Shown: positions 18,244 to 28,313, counted from the first letter of the stretch. The stretch: DNA of 64,000 nucleotides from Hyphomonas sp. (GCF_022844445.1 NZ_JALHLS010000001.1:1-64000), one strand, 5' to 3'. Numbers and translations: made by a program. Notes: generated by a model not told the origin, from the letters alone.

Positions 18244-19557
18244 ATGAAGACGTGGTTTGAAATCGATCTCTGGAAGCGGGTGATCCTCGGTCTCCTGCTT
18301 GGCGCCGCCATCGGGCTCGGACTTCGCTACGGCATCGGGCCGGACCCAGCCAGCGCGATTGTAACGACCTGGTTCAAGCCTGTAGGCGACGCATTCATCA
18401 GCCTGATCCAGATGCTGGTCGTTCCCCTGATCTTCTCGACACTGGTGTCTGGCGTGCTGGCGATGGGCGATCCCAAACGCCTTGGCAGTCTCGGCGGGCG
18501 GGCGCTGGCGATGTATATGGTTACCACGGTCATCGCCGTCTGCTTTGGCCTTGCGATAGGAACGCTTCTTCAGCCCGGCGCAGGCTTTGATCTGTCGGTC
18601 GTTTCAGCGACTGATATGGATCAGGCTCGCGAACGCCTTGCGGCAAACCCAGCGCCCGGCGGCGTGGTGGAACAGATCATCCGCACCCTGCTATCGATCA
18701 TTCCGGTCAACCCTATTGATGCAATGGCAAAAGGCGATGTGCTCGCCATCATCTTCTTCGCCATTATGGTCGGCATCGCCACGTTGATGGCCGGCGAAGC
18801 GGGGGAACCCGTCGCGCGCGTGATGAACAGCGCCTCAGAAGTGATGATGCGCCTCACCATCATCGTCATGGAAGTGGCTCCGATCGGCGTGTTGGCGTTG
18901 ATGGCCTGGGTTCTCGGCACGCGCGGTCTCGTCGTGCTCGAAGTGCTCGGCAAGATGACACTGGCGCACTATCTCGCCTGCACGCTCCACATGCTGATCA
19001 CTTACGGCTTCATCGTGAAGGGGATGCTGCGCCTGCCGCTGATCCCTTTCATCCGCGGGATTGCCGACCCGCAAGCTGTGGCGTTTTCGACATCCTCTTC
19101 CAACGCCACTCTGCCTGTCACGATGAGCGCCGCGAACAAAAATCTCGGCATCGGCAAGCCGATTACCTCTTCCGTCCTACCGCTCGGCGCCACCATCAAC
19201 ATGGACGGCACAGCCCTCTACCAGGGCCTAATTGCCCTGTTCGCCGCGCAGGCGCTTGGCATTACGATGACGCCCGACATGTATTTCACAATCATCCTCA
19301 TGGCGACGCTGGTTTCGATCGGAACAGCCGGCATACCGTCAGTCAGCCTTTTCCTGGCGGCCACGACACTCAGCGTCATAGGCGTATCAGCGGAGAACAC
19401 GGTGCTGATCATCGCCATCCTGTTCCCGTTCGACCGTATCCTCGACATGATGCGTACCGTGACGAACATCACTGGCGACCTTGCGGTCGCAACCGCTGTC
19501 GCCAAGTGGGAAGGCGAACTGGATGAGGATGTCTTCCGGGCCCGCGACCCGGTGTAA
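18244..19557 (+). CDS. dicarboxylate/amino acid:cation symporter (DAACS family)
   Basis: 437 residues from the ATG at 18244, preceded by AGAGGTGG. Multiple hydrophobic segments and the DAACS motifs are visible: SSSNATLPVT (the serine-rich re-entrant loop), LPLGATINMDGTALYQG, and a later SIGTAGIPSVSLFLAATTLSVIG, which correspond to HP1, TM7 and HP2 of the GltPh/DctA fold. It imports C4-dicarboxylates or glutamate/aspartate with Na+ or H+; substrate specificity cannot be read here. It converges with divL, whose stop is 10 bp away. Confidence 0.92.
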   Translation: MKTWFEIDLWKRVILGLLLGAAIGLGLRYGIGPDPASAIVTTWFKPVGDAFISLIQMLVVPLIFSTLVSGVLAMGDPKRLGSLGGRALAMYMVTTVIAVCFGLAIGTLLQPGAGFDLSVVSATDMDQARERLAANPAPGGVVEQIIRTLLSIIPVNPIDAMAKGDVLAIIFFAIMVGIATLMAGEAGEPVARVMNSASEVMMRLTIIVMEVAPIGVLALMAWVLGTRGLVVLEVLGKMTLAHYLACTLHMLITYGFIVKGMLRLPLIPFIRGIADPQAVAFSTSSSNATLPVTMSAANKNLGIGKPITSSVLPLGATINMDGTALYQGLIALFAAQALGITMTPDMYFTIILMATLVSIGTAGIPSVSLFLAATTLSVIGVSAENTVLIIAILFPFDRILDMMRTVTNITGDLAVATAVAKWEGELDEDVFRARDPV

Positions 19558-19567
19558 ATCGCAGCGC

Positions 19568-22009
19568 CTAGAGTGCTGCACCTTCCGGGTGATGCAGGGC
19601 AGCTTGCGCGGTGACTGTCACCTGCGCCGGCAGCCAGCACGTCACTTCGAGACCGCCGCCATCGACCGGCTTCATACCGACTGTGCCGCCATGCAAGTGG
19701 ATGAAATGCTTCACCAGCGCGAGGCCCAGGCCTGCGCCGCGCTGGTCGCCCGAAACAAAGCTGTCGAAGCTCGTGGCGCGTTTGTCGGCCTCCAGACCGA
19801 TGCCATTGTCCCGCACACTGAGCATGATCATGTCGCCGGCTCGCTGCGCCGCCACGACGACCTCGCCGCCGGACTCGGTGAAGCGCAGCGAGTTCGAGAC
19901 TAGGTTGAACAATACCTGCTTGATGCGGCGCGCATCGCCCCGGATCGTGCCAAGCTTGCCGGTGATCTCTGAGCGCACAGTGACTTCTGTATCTTCCGCT
20001 TTCGAGACCACCATCTCGATACCCTCGGCGATCAGATCCTCGAGGTTCACAGTATCGAGGTCTAGGTCCATCCGTCCCGCTTCGATCAGGGCGAGGTCGA
20101 GGATGTTCTCGATCAGCTTATTGAGGTGGTCCGATGCCGACAGGATTGCGCGGACATGATCCGTCTGACGCTCGGTCAGCGCACCGTTGCGCTGGGTTTC
20201 CAAAAGCTCTGCATACCCGAAGATGGTCGTCAGCGGCGAACGCAGTTGATAGCTGACATTGCGCACGAATTCCGTCTTGAGGCGGTCAGCAGCCTCGAAG
20301 GCTTCGGCGCGGTCGCGCAGCGCGGATTCGACACGGCGTGTGGCCGTCACGTCGGCGAAAGCGATCAGCGTGTTACCGTCCGGCAGGGGGTTCGTAATGT
20401 AGGTCAGCAGCGAGCCGTCCGAACGGCGCATCTCGCCGGTTGTTGCCTGGCGCGCGCCAGCAGACGGATCGGTGATGTGAACCTTGATTGCGTCCCAGAT
20501 TTCGGCGTCGTGAAACAGCGGCACGCACGCCTCAACCACATCGTCATAGTCCGGCGTGTCCTTCAGCAGCTCGGCCGGCAAATCCCACACTCGCGCGAAG
20601 GCACTATTGTGCAACTTGAGCCGTCCGTCGCTGCCGAACACGGCGACCGCCTCGTGGAGATTATCGAGGGTCGAGCGCTGCGTCTTGATGAGGGCGTTGA
20701 AGCGTGTCTGAAGGTCGAGCTGAACAGTGATGTCCTTGAACAGCAGTAGCAGGCCGCCCATCGGGTGGCGCTGGCGCGTGACCGACAGCGTGCGGCCATC
20801 AGGTAATGACCACTTGTCTTCCTTCACGCCGTCGAGGTCGAGATAGTAGGAGATCTCTTCCGCGCGCCACTCGGCATAGTTCGGCCGGCCCGGGAGCTTG
20901 CGGCGCTCGCGCAGTCGATCAAGCAGCTGGCCATGGTTCGGCCGGTCTAGGAGGAAGGCTTCCTCAAGGTCCCACATGTCGCGGAAAGCCTTGTTGTAGA
21001 AGGTCAGCTTGCGTTCAGCGCTGAAGATCGCGACGGCATCGGCGACATGGTTCAGCGTCTCATCATGTGCGCGCACGTGGCGGTTCAATTCCTCACGCGC
21101 ATTCTCCTGCATGGTCACGTCAAAGGCCATGGCCCCTGCCCCGCCGGAGAGCGGGAACGTCAGTACACGCATCGCCCGGCGATCACCCTTGACGACGATG
21201 TGGCGGGTCTCATCATGCTCCTGGCCATCGGAGATCGTCTTGCGGGCCTGTTCTGCGACGACCTGGTCAAGCATCGTCTGCTCTTCGAGAAGACGGTCGA
21301 GGCTGGAGACATCGACGGCGGCGAGATAGGCCGGGTTCGCCCATTGCAGGCGGCCCATGCCGGATACGCGCCAGGCCGGGAAAGGCGCCTTACGCAGCAT
21401 GTCGAGGAAGGCGGTCGGATCGCGCGCGATCACCTGCCGAGCTTCCTCGAATTTTCCGCGAGCGGAGCTTTCCTCGAGGCCCTTGATAGTGGAATCGGTG
21501 ACCCAGACGACCGCGCGGGCGCCAGCCGTGCGCCCGTCGGCTTCGAGGAAGCGGCCCGAGGGGCCGATGATGGTCAGCGAAAACGGGTTGCCCTGCTCGC
21601 GCAGCTCACGCAGGCGGATGCGTAGCGTTGTGTCCTGCCCGGCGGAATCGCGCGCTTCGAGATCGGCGATGCCCTCAACGATACGAACGGTCGGATTTTC
21701 CGAAATTGCGGCGTCGGTGAAGCTGAGCAATCCGGCGAGCGCCACCGACGAGCCAAATACGTCCGGCGGGGTGATCTCGTCGCCCTCGATCTCCAACGCC
21801 TCACCCTGCCAGACCAGGATGACGCCCGGATGCGCACCTAAAACAGATTTAAGGGCGGCATTTTCAGTCTCACGATCGCCGGCCAGATCACGATACTTCT
21901 TCGCGGCGCCGCGGGCGCCGTCCGACACGCGCAAGGCCCAGAGAAGCGCGCCGAGCGCCAGCATTGCGGTGCCAACCGCCATGATGATGGGCACTTGTTC
22001 TGCGTTCAT
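19568..22009 (-). CDS. divL: DivL-type cell-cycle pseudokinase (PAS-containing, tyrosine in the H-box)
   Basis: 813 residues from the ATG at 22009 (MNAEQVPIIM), preceded by AAAGGCGG. One N-terminal membrane helix (about 7-26) is followed by several PAS-like domains (for example HVADAVAIFSAERKLTFYNK and LHEAVAVFGSDGRLKLHNSAF). The H-box reads NVSYQLRSPLTTIFGYAELL, with Tyr587 (TAT at 20249-20251) where kinases have His. The ATPase domain is intact: NLVSNSLRF, DNGIGLE and GAGLGLALVKHF. In Caulobacter this arrangement defines DivL, which with DivK and CckA controls CtrA. A CtrA box lies 92-106 bp upstream. The name is by motif and architecture only. Confidence 0.88.
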   Translation of the reverse strand: MNAEQVPIIMAVGTAMLALGALLWALRVSDGARGAAKKYRDLAGDRETENAALKSVLGAHPGVILVWQGEALEIEGDEITPPDVFGSSVALAGLLSFTDAAISENPTVRIVEGIADLEARDSAGQDTTLRIRLRELREQGNPFSLTIIGPSGRFLEADGRTAGARAVVWVTDSTIKGLEESSARGKFEEARQVIARDPTAFLDMLRKAPFPAWRVSGMGRLQWANPAYLAAVDVSSLDRLLEEQTMLDQVVAEQARKTISDGQEHDETRHIVVKGDRRAMRVLTFPLSGGAGAMAFDVTMQENAREELNRHVRAHDETLNHVADAVAIFSAERKLTFYNKAFRDMWDLEEAFLLDRPNHGQLLDRLRERRKLPGRPNYAEWRAEEISYYLDLDGVKEDKWSLPDGRTLSVTRQRHPMGGLLLLFKDITVQLDLQTRFNALIKTQRSTLDNLHEAVAVFGSDGRLKLHNSAFARVWDLPAELLKDTPDYDDVVEACVPLFHDAEIWDAIKVHITDPSAGARQATTGEMRRSDGSLLTYITNPLPDGNTLIAFADVTATRRVESALRDRAEAFEAADRLKTEFVRNVSYQLRSPLTTIFGYAELLETQRNGALTERQTDHVRAILSASDHLNKLIENILDLALIEAGRMDLDLDTVNLEDLIAEGIEMVVSKAEDTEVTVRSEITGKLGTIRGDARRIKQVLFNLVSNSLRFTESGGEVVVAAQRAGDMIMLSVRDNGIGLEADKRATSFDSFVSGDQRGAGLGLALVKHFIHLHGGTVGMKPVDGGGLEVTCWLPAQVTVTAQAALHHPEGAAL

Positions 22010-22100
22010 CGGACAGCCGCCTTTCCAAGCGCGAACCCGCACGCCCGCGGGGGCGCGACTCGGACTAGTTTATACTGGTTAACGATTGGCCCCGCGAGCG

Positions 22101-22115
22101 TTAAGGCAGGGTTAA
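22101..22115. promoter_or_regulatory. CtrA binding site (TTAA-N7-TTAA) between divL and the EF-hand gene
   Basis: TTAAGGCAGGGTTAA is an exact full CtrA box, with an extra TTAAC half-site at 22079-22083. It lies 92 bp before divL and 114 bp before the EF-hand gene, so it could act on either divergent promoter. Confidence 0.65.
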
Positions 22116-22228
22116 TTCCAGGGCTGCAAGGCTCACCTCAACAGGCGCCCCGGCGCTGCAAGCGGCTGTTGCAAAAACAGCACACCCACCTAGGGTAACC
22201 ATTGGCAAGCCTGAGGAGTCCCCGTTTC

Positions 22229-22771
22229 ATGCGCCGTGCCCTTCTAGTCGCAGCCTTGCTGTTGTCTGCCCTTCCCGTGAATGCTCAGGCTGAAACCGAG
22301 GTGGACGATCTTGTCCGCCTGCCCGGCCAGGGACTGGTGAAACCGGACTCCGCGGCCGCCCAGATGAACCTCGGCCGGCTTGTACCGGGCGGCGGCCTGA
22401 TCGCCAGCTTCGACGCGGACAGTGACGGTCGAATTTCCCCGGGCGAATTGAAAGCTGGCGCGCTGGCCGCGTTTAAGGCCGCCGACGCCAATAGCGACGG
22501 GCAGCTTGTCGCGTTGGAGCAGCAGGACTGGGCTTCTGGTCTTCCGACCCGTGATGACACGCTCGCCAACCCTGTCCGCTTTGATCCCAATCTGGACCGC
22601 GTCGTGAACTTCCAGGAGTTTCAAGCTGCCATCGTGCACCTTGCAAAAAACTACGAAGACACCTCTGGCACCATAGAGATCGCAAAGCTGTCGGCGCCGG
22701 AACCCCGTCCCGAGCGCAACGAACGCCGTTCGCCCTTCGACGACCCTCCACCTGAACGCAGCAACAACTGA
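22229..22771 (+). CDS. exported EF-hand calcium-binding protein
   Basis: 180 residues from the ATG at 22229 (MRRALLVAALLLSALPVNAQ), preceded by GAGGAG; a TTG nine codons upstream is a poorer start. A signal peptide of about 20-21 residues predicts periplasmic or secreted location. Loop 1 D62-ADSDGRISPG-E73 and loop 2 D86-ANSDGQLVAL-E97 fit the 12-residue EF-hand pattern; a third loop D119-PNLDRVVNFQ-E130 is degenerate (Arg in place of Gly). The C-terminus is proline- and charge-rich. Partner and role unknown. It is divergent from divL. Confidence 0.82.
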   Translation: MRRALLVAALLLSALPVNAQAETEVDDLVRLPGQGLVKPDSAAAQMNLGRLVPGGGLIASFDADSDGRISPGELKAGALAAFKAADANSDGQLVALEQQDWASGLPTRDDTLANPVRFDPNLDRVVNFQEFQAAIVHLAKNYEDTSGTIEIAKLSAPEPRPERNERRSPFDDPPPERSNN

Positions 22772-22831
22772 CCCGCGCGGCCAGCGCAAGCGCTTGACAG
22801 CCGAGGCCAGTCAGGCGACCCGCTGCTCGAC

Positions 22832-23773
22832 ATGACCCGGCTCTCCCTTCCGCCTGCGCGCGGCAAACTGATCGAGAACGCCCCGCTGGCGCCCTACACC
22901 TGGTTCCGGGTAGGCGGGCCTGCAGATGTGCTGTTCCTGCCTGAAGATGAAGCCGACCTCGGCGTTTTCCTTGGTGCGCTCGATCCCGCCATTCCCGTGA
23001 CGGTGCTGGGCGTCGGCTCAAACCTGATCGTCCGCGACGGCGGCATCGCAGGTGTCGTGATCCGGCTGATGGGCCGGGCCTGGGGCGAAGTTATGAAAAC
23101 CGGGGAGCTCGAGATGACGGCCGGCGCCGGTGCGCTTGATCTGGCAGTGGCCAAGGGCGCAGCGAAGCACGGCATTGCAGGCCTCGAGTTCCTGTCGGGC
23201 ATTCCCGGTTCTCTCGGCGGCGCGACGCGCACCAACGCCGGATGTTACGGAAGCGAACTCAAGGATGTGCTCGTCCGCCTCGAGGGCGTGACCCGCCGGG
23301 GCGAACGGCGCGTCTATGGTGAAGGTCATGAGCCGGTTGAATTTAGCTATCGTCATACCGACCTGCCGGAGGATTTCATTGTCTCGCGACTCGTCCTGCG
23401 CGGCACCGGCAAAGGCGACGCGGCCGAGATTGGCGCGGCGATCGACGCGCTCCAGGCCCGCCGGAGCGAGACCCAGCCTATCAAGGAAAAGACTTCCGGC
23501 TCGACCTTTGCCAATCCCGATCCTCCGGGTAGTCCCGACCAGCGCTCCGCGTGGAAGCTGATAGACGCGGCCGGTTGCCGCGGCCTCAAGGTCGGCGGCG
23601 CGCAGGTCTCGCCAATGCACTGCAATTTCCTGATCAATGCTGGCGAGGCCACTGCCGCCGACCTTGAAGCTCTCGGCGAACTGGTGCGTGCCCGCGTGCT
23701 GGATACGTCCGGCGTCCAGCTACGCTGGGAAGTGCGCCGGATCGGCCGGATCGGACAAACCGGTCCGGTCTAG
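22832..23773 (+). CDS. murB: UDP-N-acetylenolpyruvoylglucosamine reductase
   Basis: 313 residues, a type II-like MurB. The FAD-binding segments [15 protein letters not shown] and [14 protein letters not shown] are clear, as are [28 protein letters not shown] and the catalytic-region SGSTFANP. It reduces the enolpyruvyl group to make UDP-N-acetylmuramate. The gene normally sits between murC and ddl; here murC is not upstream and two TonB receptors on the opposite strand separate it from ddl. Its TAG stop (23771-23773) and that of the convergent receptor gene share the tetranucleotide CTAG. Confidence 0.95.
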   Translation: MTRLSLPPARGKLIENAPLAPYTWFRVGGPADVLFLPEDEADLGVFLGALDPAIPVTVLGVGSNLIVRDGGIAGVVIRLMGRAWGEVMKTGELEMTAGAGALDLAVAKGAAKHGIAGLEFLSGIPGSLGGATRTNAGCYGSELKDVLVRLEGVTRRGERRVYGEGHEPVEFSYRHTDLPEDFIVSRLVLRGTGKGDAAEIGAAIDALQARRSETQPIKEKTSGSTFANPDPPGSPDQRSAWKLIDAAGCRGLKVGGAQVSPMHCNFLINAGEATAADLEALGELVRARVLDTSGVQLRWEVRRIGRIGQTGPV

Positions 23774-25848
23774 AAAGTTCCGTTCAAGGATAGCACGAAA
23801 ATCAGGCCACGATCACGTTCTGACACTTCCCGGCGAACAGCGAGGCCGTTTCGGTCAGGCGCAAAAACCGTGCGTTCGACCACATCCCTGTGATCGAGGA
23901 GATTGCGAACCGCAAAGCGCCCGGTCGCACCCCAGAGGTTCTTGTGCTCGACGAAGACTTCACCCATGCCGTTCAGCTGCCGCTCGAGCCTTCGCTCGCT
24001 TCGCGTGAACTCGTCCGTGAAAGCAAGCCGCTCGAGCTTTGCGCCCCAGGCAAATTGCGTATCCGGAACATCATGCCGAAACTCAACGTTCACTTCATAG
24101 AGCAGGTCATCGCTGATCCGTCGGGACGCACCTGTGACTGGATCATCTACCCGCGAGTCGATCCATACACCGCTGGCCGTCACTTCGGCGCCATCGAACC
24201 CGAGCGGCGCAAGTCTCAGCGTCGCGTCAAGCTCCGCGATCGCCCCCCAGGCTTTGTCGATGTTGCCAGGACCGTCGCCGGTGCCGATCGGCACACGGTC
24301 AACGATATCCTCGATCTTGTCGTAGGTAATCTTGGCCGTGGCAGCGCCCCACTCCGAAAAATCCTTTTCAGCCTGCAAGCTGGCGCTCCACACCTGCGTT
24401 GGAACGATGTCGGGATTGCCAGCATTGTTGTTGTCCAGCGATAGGTCGGCCGAAGTAACGAAATCGAAGAAGTCGAGCTGTCCGACCTTGCGCTCGATCC
24501 GAGTGACGAGGCTGAGCGTTTCGCTGGCTGCCCAGGTCAGGCTTGCGTACCCCTTGGGACGCGTAAATATGCGGACTTTCTCCGTGTCGCCGGATTGCGA
24601 GATCTCCGAATACTCCGCTCCGACCGCCAACTGCATCGTGAGATCGGCCGCCAGCGACCGCGTATGCGTCAGCATCGCCTCGGCCCGGCGTTCCTCGACG
24701 CGTGTATTCGATGTATCGAGCGGCACGGCCACGAACGGCCCGTTGCTGATCGCCTCAGAGAGTTCCGATTCTGCCTCGAGGAAATTGAACGCACCTTCCG
24801 CAGACAGTTGCCACTCCGGACCTGAAGGCGTCTTCCAGCCATATTCGCTGCGAAGAATATACTCGCCTTCATCCGTGGTTTGACGAAAGTCCGAGCGGTA
24901 GAGGTTCGAGCCGTCGAGACCGCCCCTGAGGAAGGTATCGTTGAAGGGGCTGCGCTCGCGGCGTGCCAGTCCGATCGCTTTCAGCCTACCGGAACTGAGG
25001 TCGAATTCGACATCGCCGCCGAGCTCCGCATTCCACTCATCCTCAAGGCTCTCGAACAGCCGCCGGCCTTCGGGACCCGCAACTGGAAACACCTGGGCGC
25101 GATCCTTGATTTCTTGCCGGTAGGTCGCCGCCTTTCCATTGAGATTGGCCACCATGCCGCCCGGCGGTTTCCAGGCCATCGAGCCCGACACCGACGTTGT
25201 ATCGACATAGAAGATGAACTTTTCCTGGCGCAGTTCGAGCAGGTTGCCCGTTCCGTCCGTCACGTTCCGGAAGCCCTGGTTACCTCGCCGTTCCGGCGCA
25301 TTGTCCGCCTGCACGCTCCAGCTGACATCGCCGCTACGGCCGGATAGCGCCAGATTGGCGACGCCAAGCGCCGGTTGGAAATCATCGCGCCAGCGCGCCT
25401 GCATCTTCCAGGAACCGGATTGGCGGGCCTCGCCCGATGTCACGACGTTGATCGCCTGGCCGGATAGTCCGGGCACGCCGAAGACGCTTGCATCCGCAAC
25501 TTCGATCCGCTCGACCTGGCTTGCCGGAACCCGGCCGAGCGCCGCGCTGGCACCGTTGGACTTGCCAGAGACGCGCTGGCCGTTGATTAGCACGTTGCCA
25601 CTGGCCTGGCCGAAGCCGCGCGAGTCGCTGTCATCCTTGGATATCGACACGCCCGGCACACGTTGAACCATTTCCAGCGCCGTGCGCGGCGCAAACTGGG
25701 CAAAATCTTCCAGCGTCAAGATCGTCCGGTGCTCCGGACTGGCGCCGTCTATCGTGTCAGCAACTGTCTCAGCGAATGCTGGCGCACCCAACGGAGCTAC
25801 GGCCAGCGCCGCCGCCACATGGTTCAAGAACCGTCGCAACTCTAGCAT
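23770..25848 (-). CDS. TonB-dependent outer-membrane receptor (paralogue 1)
   Basis: 692 residues from the ATG at 25848, giving a signal peptide [20 protein letters not shown] ending near PAFA. The plug domain has [31 protein letters not shown] and [19 protein letters not shown]. The rest is a long beta-barrel ending in Phe, as expected for BAM-assembled proteins. No recognisable TonB box or N-terminal signalling domain is evident. It is about 40-50 % identical by eye to the next receptor downstream in coordinate (688 aa), so a tandem duplication is likely. Ligand unknown; a nearby regulator or transporter that would give a clue is absent. Confidence 0.9.
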   Translation of the reverse strand: MLELRRFLNHVAAALAVAPLGAPAFAETVADTIDGASPEHRTILTLEDFAQFAPRTALEMVQRVPGVSISKDDSDSRGFGQASGNVLINGQRVSGKSNGASAALGRVPASQVERIEVADASVFGVPGLSGQAINVVTSGEARQSGSWKMQARWRDDFQPALGVANLALSGRSGDVSWSVQADNAPERRGNQGFRNVTDGTGNLLELRQEKFIFYVDTTSVSGSMAWKPPGGMVANLNGKAATYRQEIKDRAQVFPVAGPEGRRLFESLEDEWNAELGGDVEFDLSSGRLKAIGLARRERSPFNDTFLRGGLDGSNLYRSDFRQTTDEGEYILRSEYGWKTPSGPEWQLSAEGAFNFLEAESELSEAISNGPFVAVPLDTSNTRVEERRAEAMLTHTRSLAADLTMQLAVGAEYSEISQSGDTEKVRIFTRPKGYASLTWAASETLSLVTRIERKVGQLDFFDFVTSADLSLDNNNAGNPDIVPTQVWSASLQAEKDFSEWGAATAKITYDKIEDIVDRVPIGTGDGPGNIDKAWGAIAELDATLRLAPLGFDGAEVTASGVWIDSRVDDPVTGASRRISDDLLYEVNVEFRHDVPDTQFAWGAKLERLAFTDEFTRSERRLERQLNGMGEVFVEHKNLWGATGRFAVRNLLDHRDVVERTVFAPDRNGLAVRREVSERDRGLIFVLSLNGTF

Positions 25849-25992
25849 CCGGATTGGCGTCTCCCACGCTTTCCAATGGACCTTTTCCCACGCCGAAGTC
25901 CAATGATTTCGCATCGCACGGCGCCCCGGACCGGCGCTTTCTCATTTCGGTCGCCAGCCCTGCCCGCTTGGCGGGCCGTCCTTCGGGAAGCC

Positions 25993-28059
25993 TCAGAACT
26001 TGCCTTTGAGTTCGATCGTGAAAATCGGGCCGAACGCGCGCGCGTATTCTTCGGAGCGAACAAGCGTGCCGTTCCGGTCGGGCGCATAGACCTCACGCCA
26101 GAACGTGTCACGCTGGTTGAACAGGTTGCCAAGCGCAATGGTGCCAATCATGCCGGCAATGTCTTTGTGTTCAAGGTACACCATAGAGAATGCCGGATCG
26201 TTTCCTCCCAGCGCGATCTGGTTGAGCTGGTAAGACGGCTCGGACTTGAAGCCTTCGATAACCGTGCCCCAGGCCCAATCCGTGTCCGGAATATCCTGCC
26301 GGAGTTCCATGTTCCATTCCCATATCAGGTGGGAGTTGATCGAGCGGCGCTCACCCGTCAGCGGGTCATCGACTTCCGTATCGTAGTAGCGGCCGTTGAA
26401 GGTCAGCTCGGCGCCCTTGAAGCCAATCTCCTCGAGCTTGAGCGTCGAATCGGTCTCGATCCCGAACAGCTTGCCGCTTTCAATGTTGCCGGGACCCGCG
26501 CCCGTGCCGATGGGCACCTGGTCGATGACGTCTTCAAGTTCCACGAATATAAGCCGAACGGTCGAGGCGCCCCAGGCCCTGAAATCCTTCTGGGCTTCCA
26601 GATTCAGCCGCCAGGACTGGTTCGGAACGATCTCCGGATTACCATCGACGCTGTTCTCCTGCTCGAGATTGACCGAGGAGATGAAGTCGAAAAAGTCCAG
26701 CTGGCCGACGCGCCGCTCGACCTTGGTGACGAGCTTCAAAGTATCGCTCTGCTGCCAGGACAGGCTGGCAGATCCTTTGGGCCGGGTGAAGGCGCGCTTG
26801 TTCTCGGCGTCTCCCGTCTGCGACAGCTCCGAATACTCTGCCCCGGCTGACACCTGCAGATTGAGCTTCGGGGTCAGCTGTCGGCCATGCGTCAGGATCA
26901 CTTCGCCGCGGCGCTCCTCGACCCGCGAATTGGCGAGATCCAGAATAACCGGCACCAGCGGCGCGCCGCCGGTTGCTTCTTCGAGGGATGCTTCCGCCTC
27001 CAGGAAGTTGAAAGCGCCTTCCGTCGAAATCTGCCAGTCGTCGCCCTGCCCCGTCTGCAGGCCATACTCGCTGCGCAGGATGTACTCGCCTTCATCGACC
27101 GTCTGATGGAAATTCGACGCATACTGGCCGGAGCCATCGAAGGCCGCCATCTTGAACCTGTCAACAAACGGACTGTGCTCCAGCCGGCCAAGACCGATGA
27201 ATTTCAGCCGACCCGGGCCTGCGTCGAACTCGAAGTCGCCGCCGATTTCGGCGTTCCATTCGTCTTCCGCCGACTGGAAAAGACGCCGGCCTTGTGCGCC
27301 GCCCAACGGATAAGTCTTGCCGATCTGCTTGACGTCCATCTCCCAGATCCCGACCTTGCCGTTGAGATTCGCGATCGGCCCGAACACCGGCTTCCAGGCG
27401 AGCGAGCCCGAGAGCGACACGTCTTCGATGATGCGCGTGAAATCTTCTTCGCGCTGCTCCAGCAAGTTCTTCTGGCCGTCCTGGATTAGACGCCAGCCGG
27501 CATTCCCGTTGCGCTGAGGCGCACTGTTGGCTTCGAGCGTCCAGCTGACGGCGCCCTTGCTGCCCGCCAGCGTGACGGTGCCCTCATTCAGTGAGGGCGG
27601 CAGGTTTTCGCGCAGGCGTATCTTGTAGCGCCAGGTGCCGTCGATCGACGCCGCGCCATCGGTTACGACATTGACCACCTGTCCAGTCAGGCCCGGAATT
27701 TCGGTCTTGGTCCCGTCCAGAACCTCGATCCGCAGGACGCGCGCGGCGGCGATCCGTCCCAGCGCCAGTTCCGCACCGTTGGACTTGGCCGATACACGCT
27801 GGCCATTGATCAGCACGTTGCCTCGCGCCTGGCCAAACCCGCGGTTACCGCTGTCATCCCTGATGATCGCAAAGCCGGGAATCCGGCGCACCATGTCCAG
27901 CGCGTTGACGGGGCCGTACTGGTTGAAGTCTGCCGGCTGGTAGACCGAGCGGTTTGGATCGCCTTCCTCCGGTGTGACGGCGGTGTCAGCGCCCGCGGCC
28001 AGCTGGCCTGATAGGGCAAAAACGGCAAAACTGGTCAGCAGCGCCCGCGGAATCGGCAT
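25993..28059 (-). CDS. TonB-dependent outer-membrane receptor (paralogue 2)
   Basis: 688 residues with a signal peptide (MPIPRALLTSFAVFALSGQL then AAGADT). Plug motifs are [31 protein letters not shown] and VLRIEVLDGTKTEIPGLTG, parallel to paralogue 1, and the barrel ends IFTIELKGKF with terminal Phe. The start has GAGGGAGC about 5 nt upstream. It is the promoter-proximal copy; the second copy follows 144 bp downstream, so both may be transcribed together. The upstream palindrome at 28145-28168 is a candidate control site. The plug is short, without the CarboxypepD-like extension. Confidence 0.9.
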   Translation of the reverse strand: MPIPRALLTSFAVFALSGQLAAGADTAVTPEEGDPNRSVYQPADFNQYGPVNALDMVRRIPGFAIIRDDSGNRGFGQARGNVLINGQRVSAKSNGAELALGRIAAARVLRIEVLDGTKTEIPGLTGQVVNVVTDGAASIDGTWRYKIRLRENLPPSLNEGTVTLAGSKGAVSWTLEANSAPQRNGNAGWRLIQDGQKNLLEQREEDFTRIIEDVSLSGSLAWKPVFGPIANLNGKVGIWEMDVKQIGKTYPLGGAQGRRLFQSAEDEWNAEIGGDFEFDAGPGRLKFIGLGRLEHSPFVDRFKMAAFDGSGQYASNFHQTVDEGEYILRSEYGLQTGQGDDWQISTEGAFNFLEAEASLEEATGGAPLVPVILDLANSRVEERRGEVILTHGRQLTPKLNLQVSAGAEYSELSQTGDAENKRAFTRPKGSASLSWQQSDTLKLVTKVERRVGQLDFFDFISSVNLEQENSVDGNPEIVPNQSWRLNLEAQKDFRAWGASTVRLIFVELEDVIDQVPIGTGAGPGNIESGKLFGIETDSTLKLEEIGFKGAELTFNGRYYDTEVDDPLTGERRSINSHLIWEWNMELRQDIPDTDWAWGTVIEGFKSEPSYQLNQIALGGNDPAFSMVYLEHKDIAGMIGTIALGNLFNQRDTFWREVYAPDRNGTLVRSEEYARAFGPIFTIELKGKF

Positions 28060-28144
28060 TTTAGCTCCCTCGGTATCACTATCGGGTCAGTCGATTTGCC
28101 CAAGGGAGATTACCGTTTTTCGTTATCTGTTTTCCGCTTATCAA

Positions 28145-28168
28145 TATTGACTACATCCATAGTCAATA
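28145..28168. promoter_or_regulatory. 9-bp-arm inverted repeat (candidate operator) between TonB receptor and ddl
   Basis: TATTGACTA, a 6-bp spacer CATCCA, then TAGTCAATA: two perfect 9-bp arms in an AT-rich 250-bp divergent region. Each arm contains TTGACT on one strand, so it could be an operator or two facing -35 elements. It is 86 bp upstream of the receptor start and 146 bp upstream of ddl. Confidence 0.5.
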
Positions 28169-28313
28169 GATTTGTTGTTCCCCTCCCATGATTTTTTTGT
28201 AATCCGCCTGTTTTGCGCCAGACAGCTGCCACGCCCTCCCCTTTAAGCTGCTGTTCACCGCATCGTTCCATCACGGACGATGGCGGAATGAACGCATCTC
28301 AGAAGGAGTTGGC

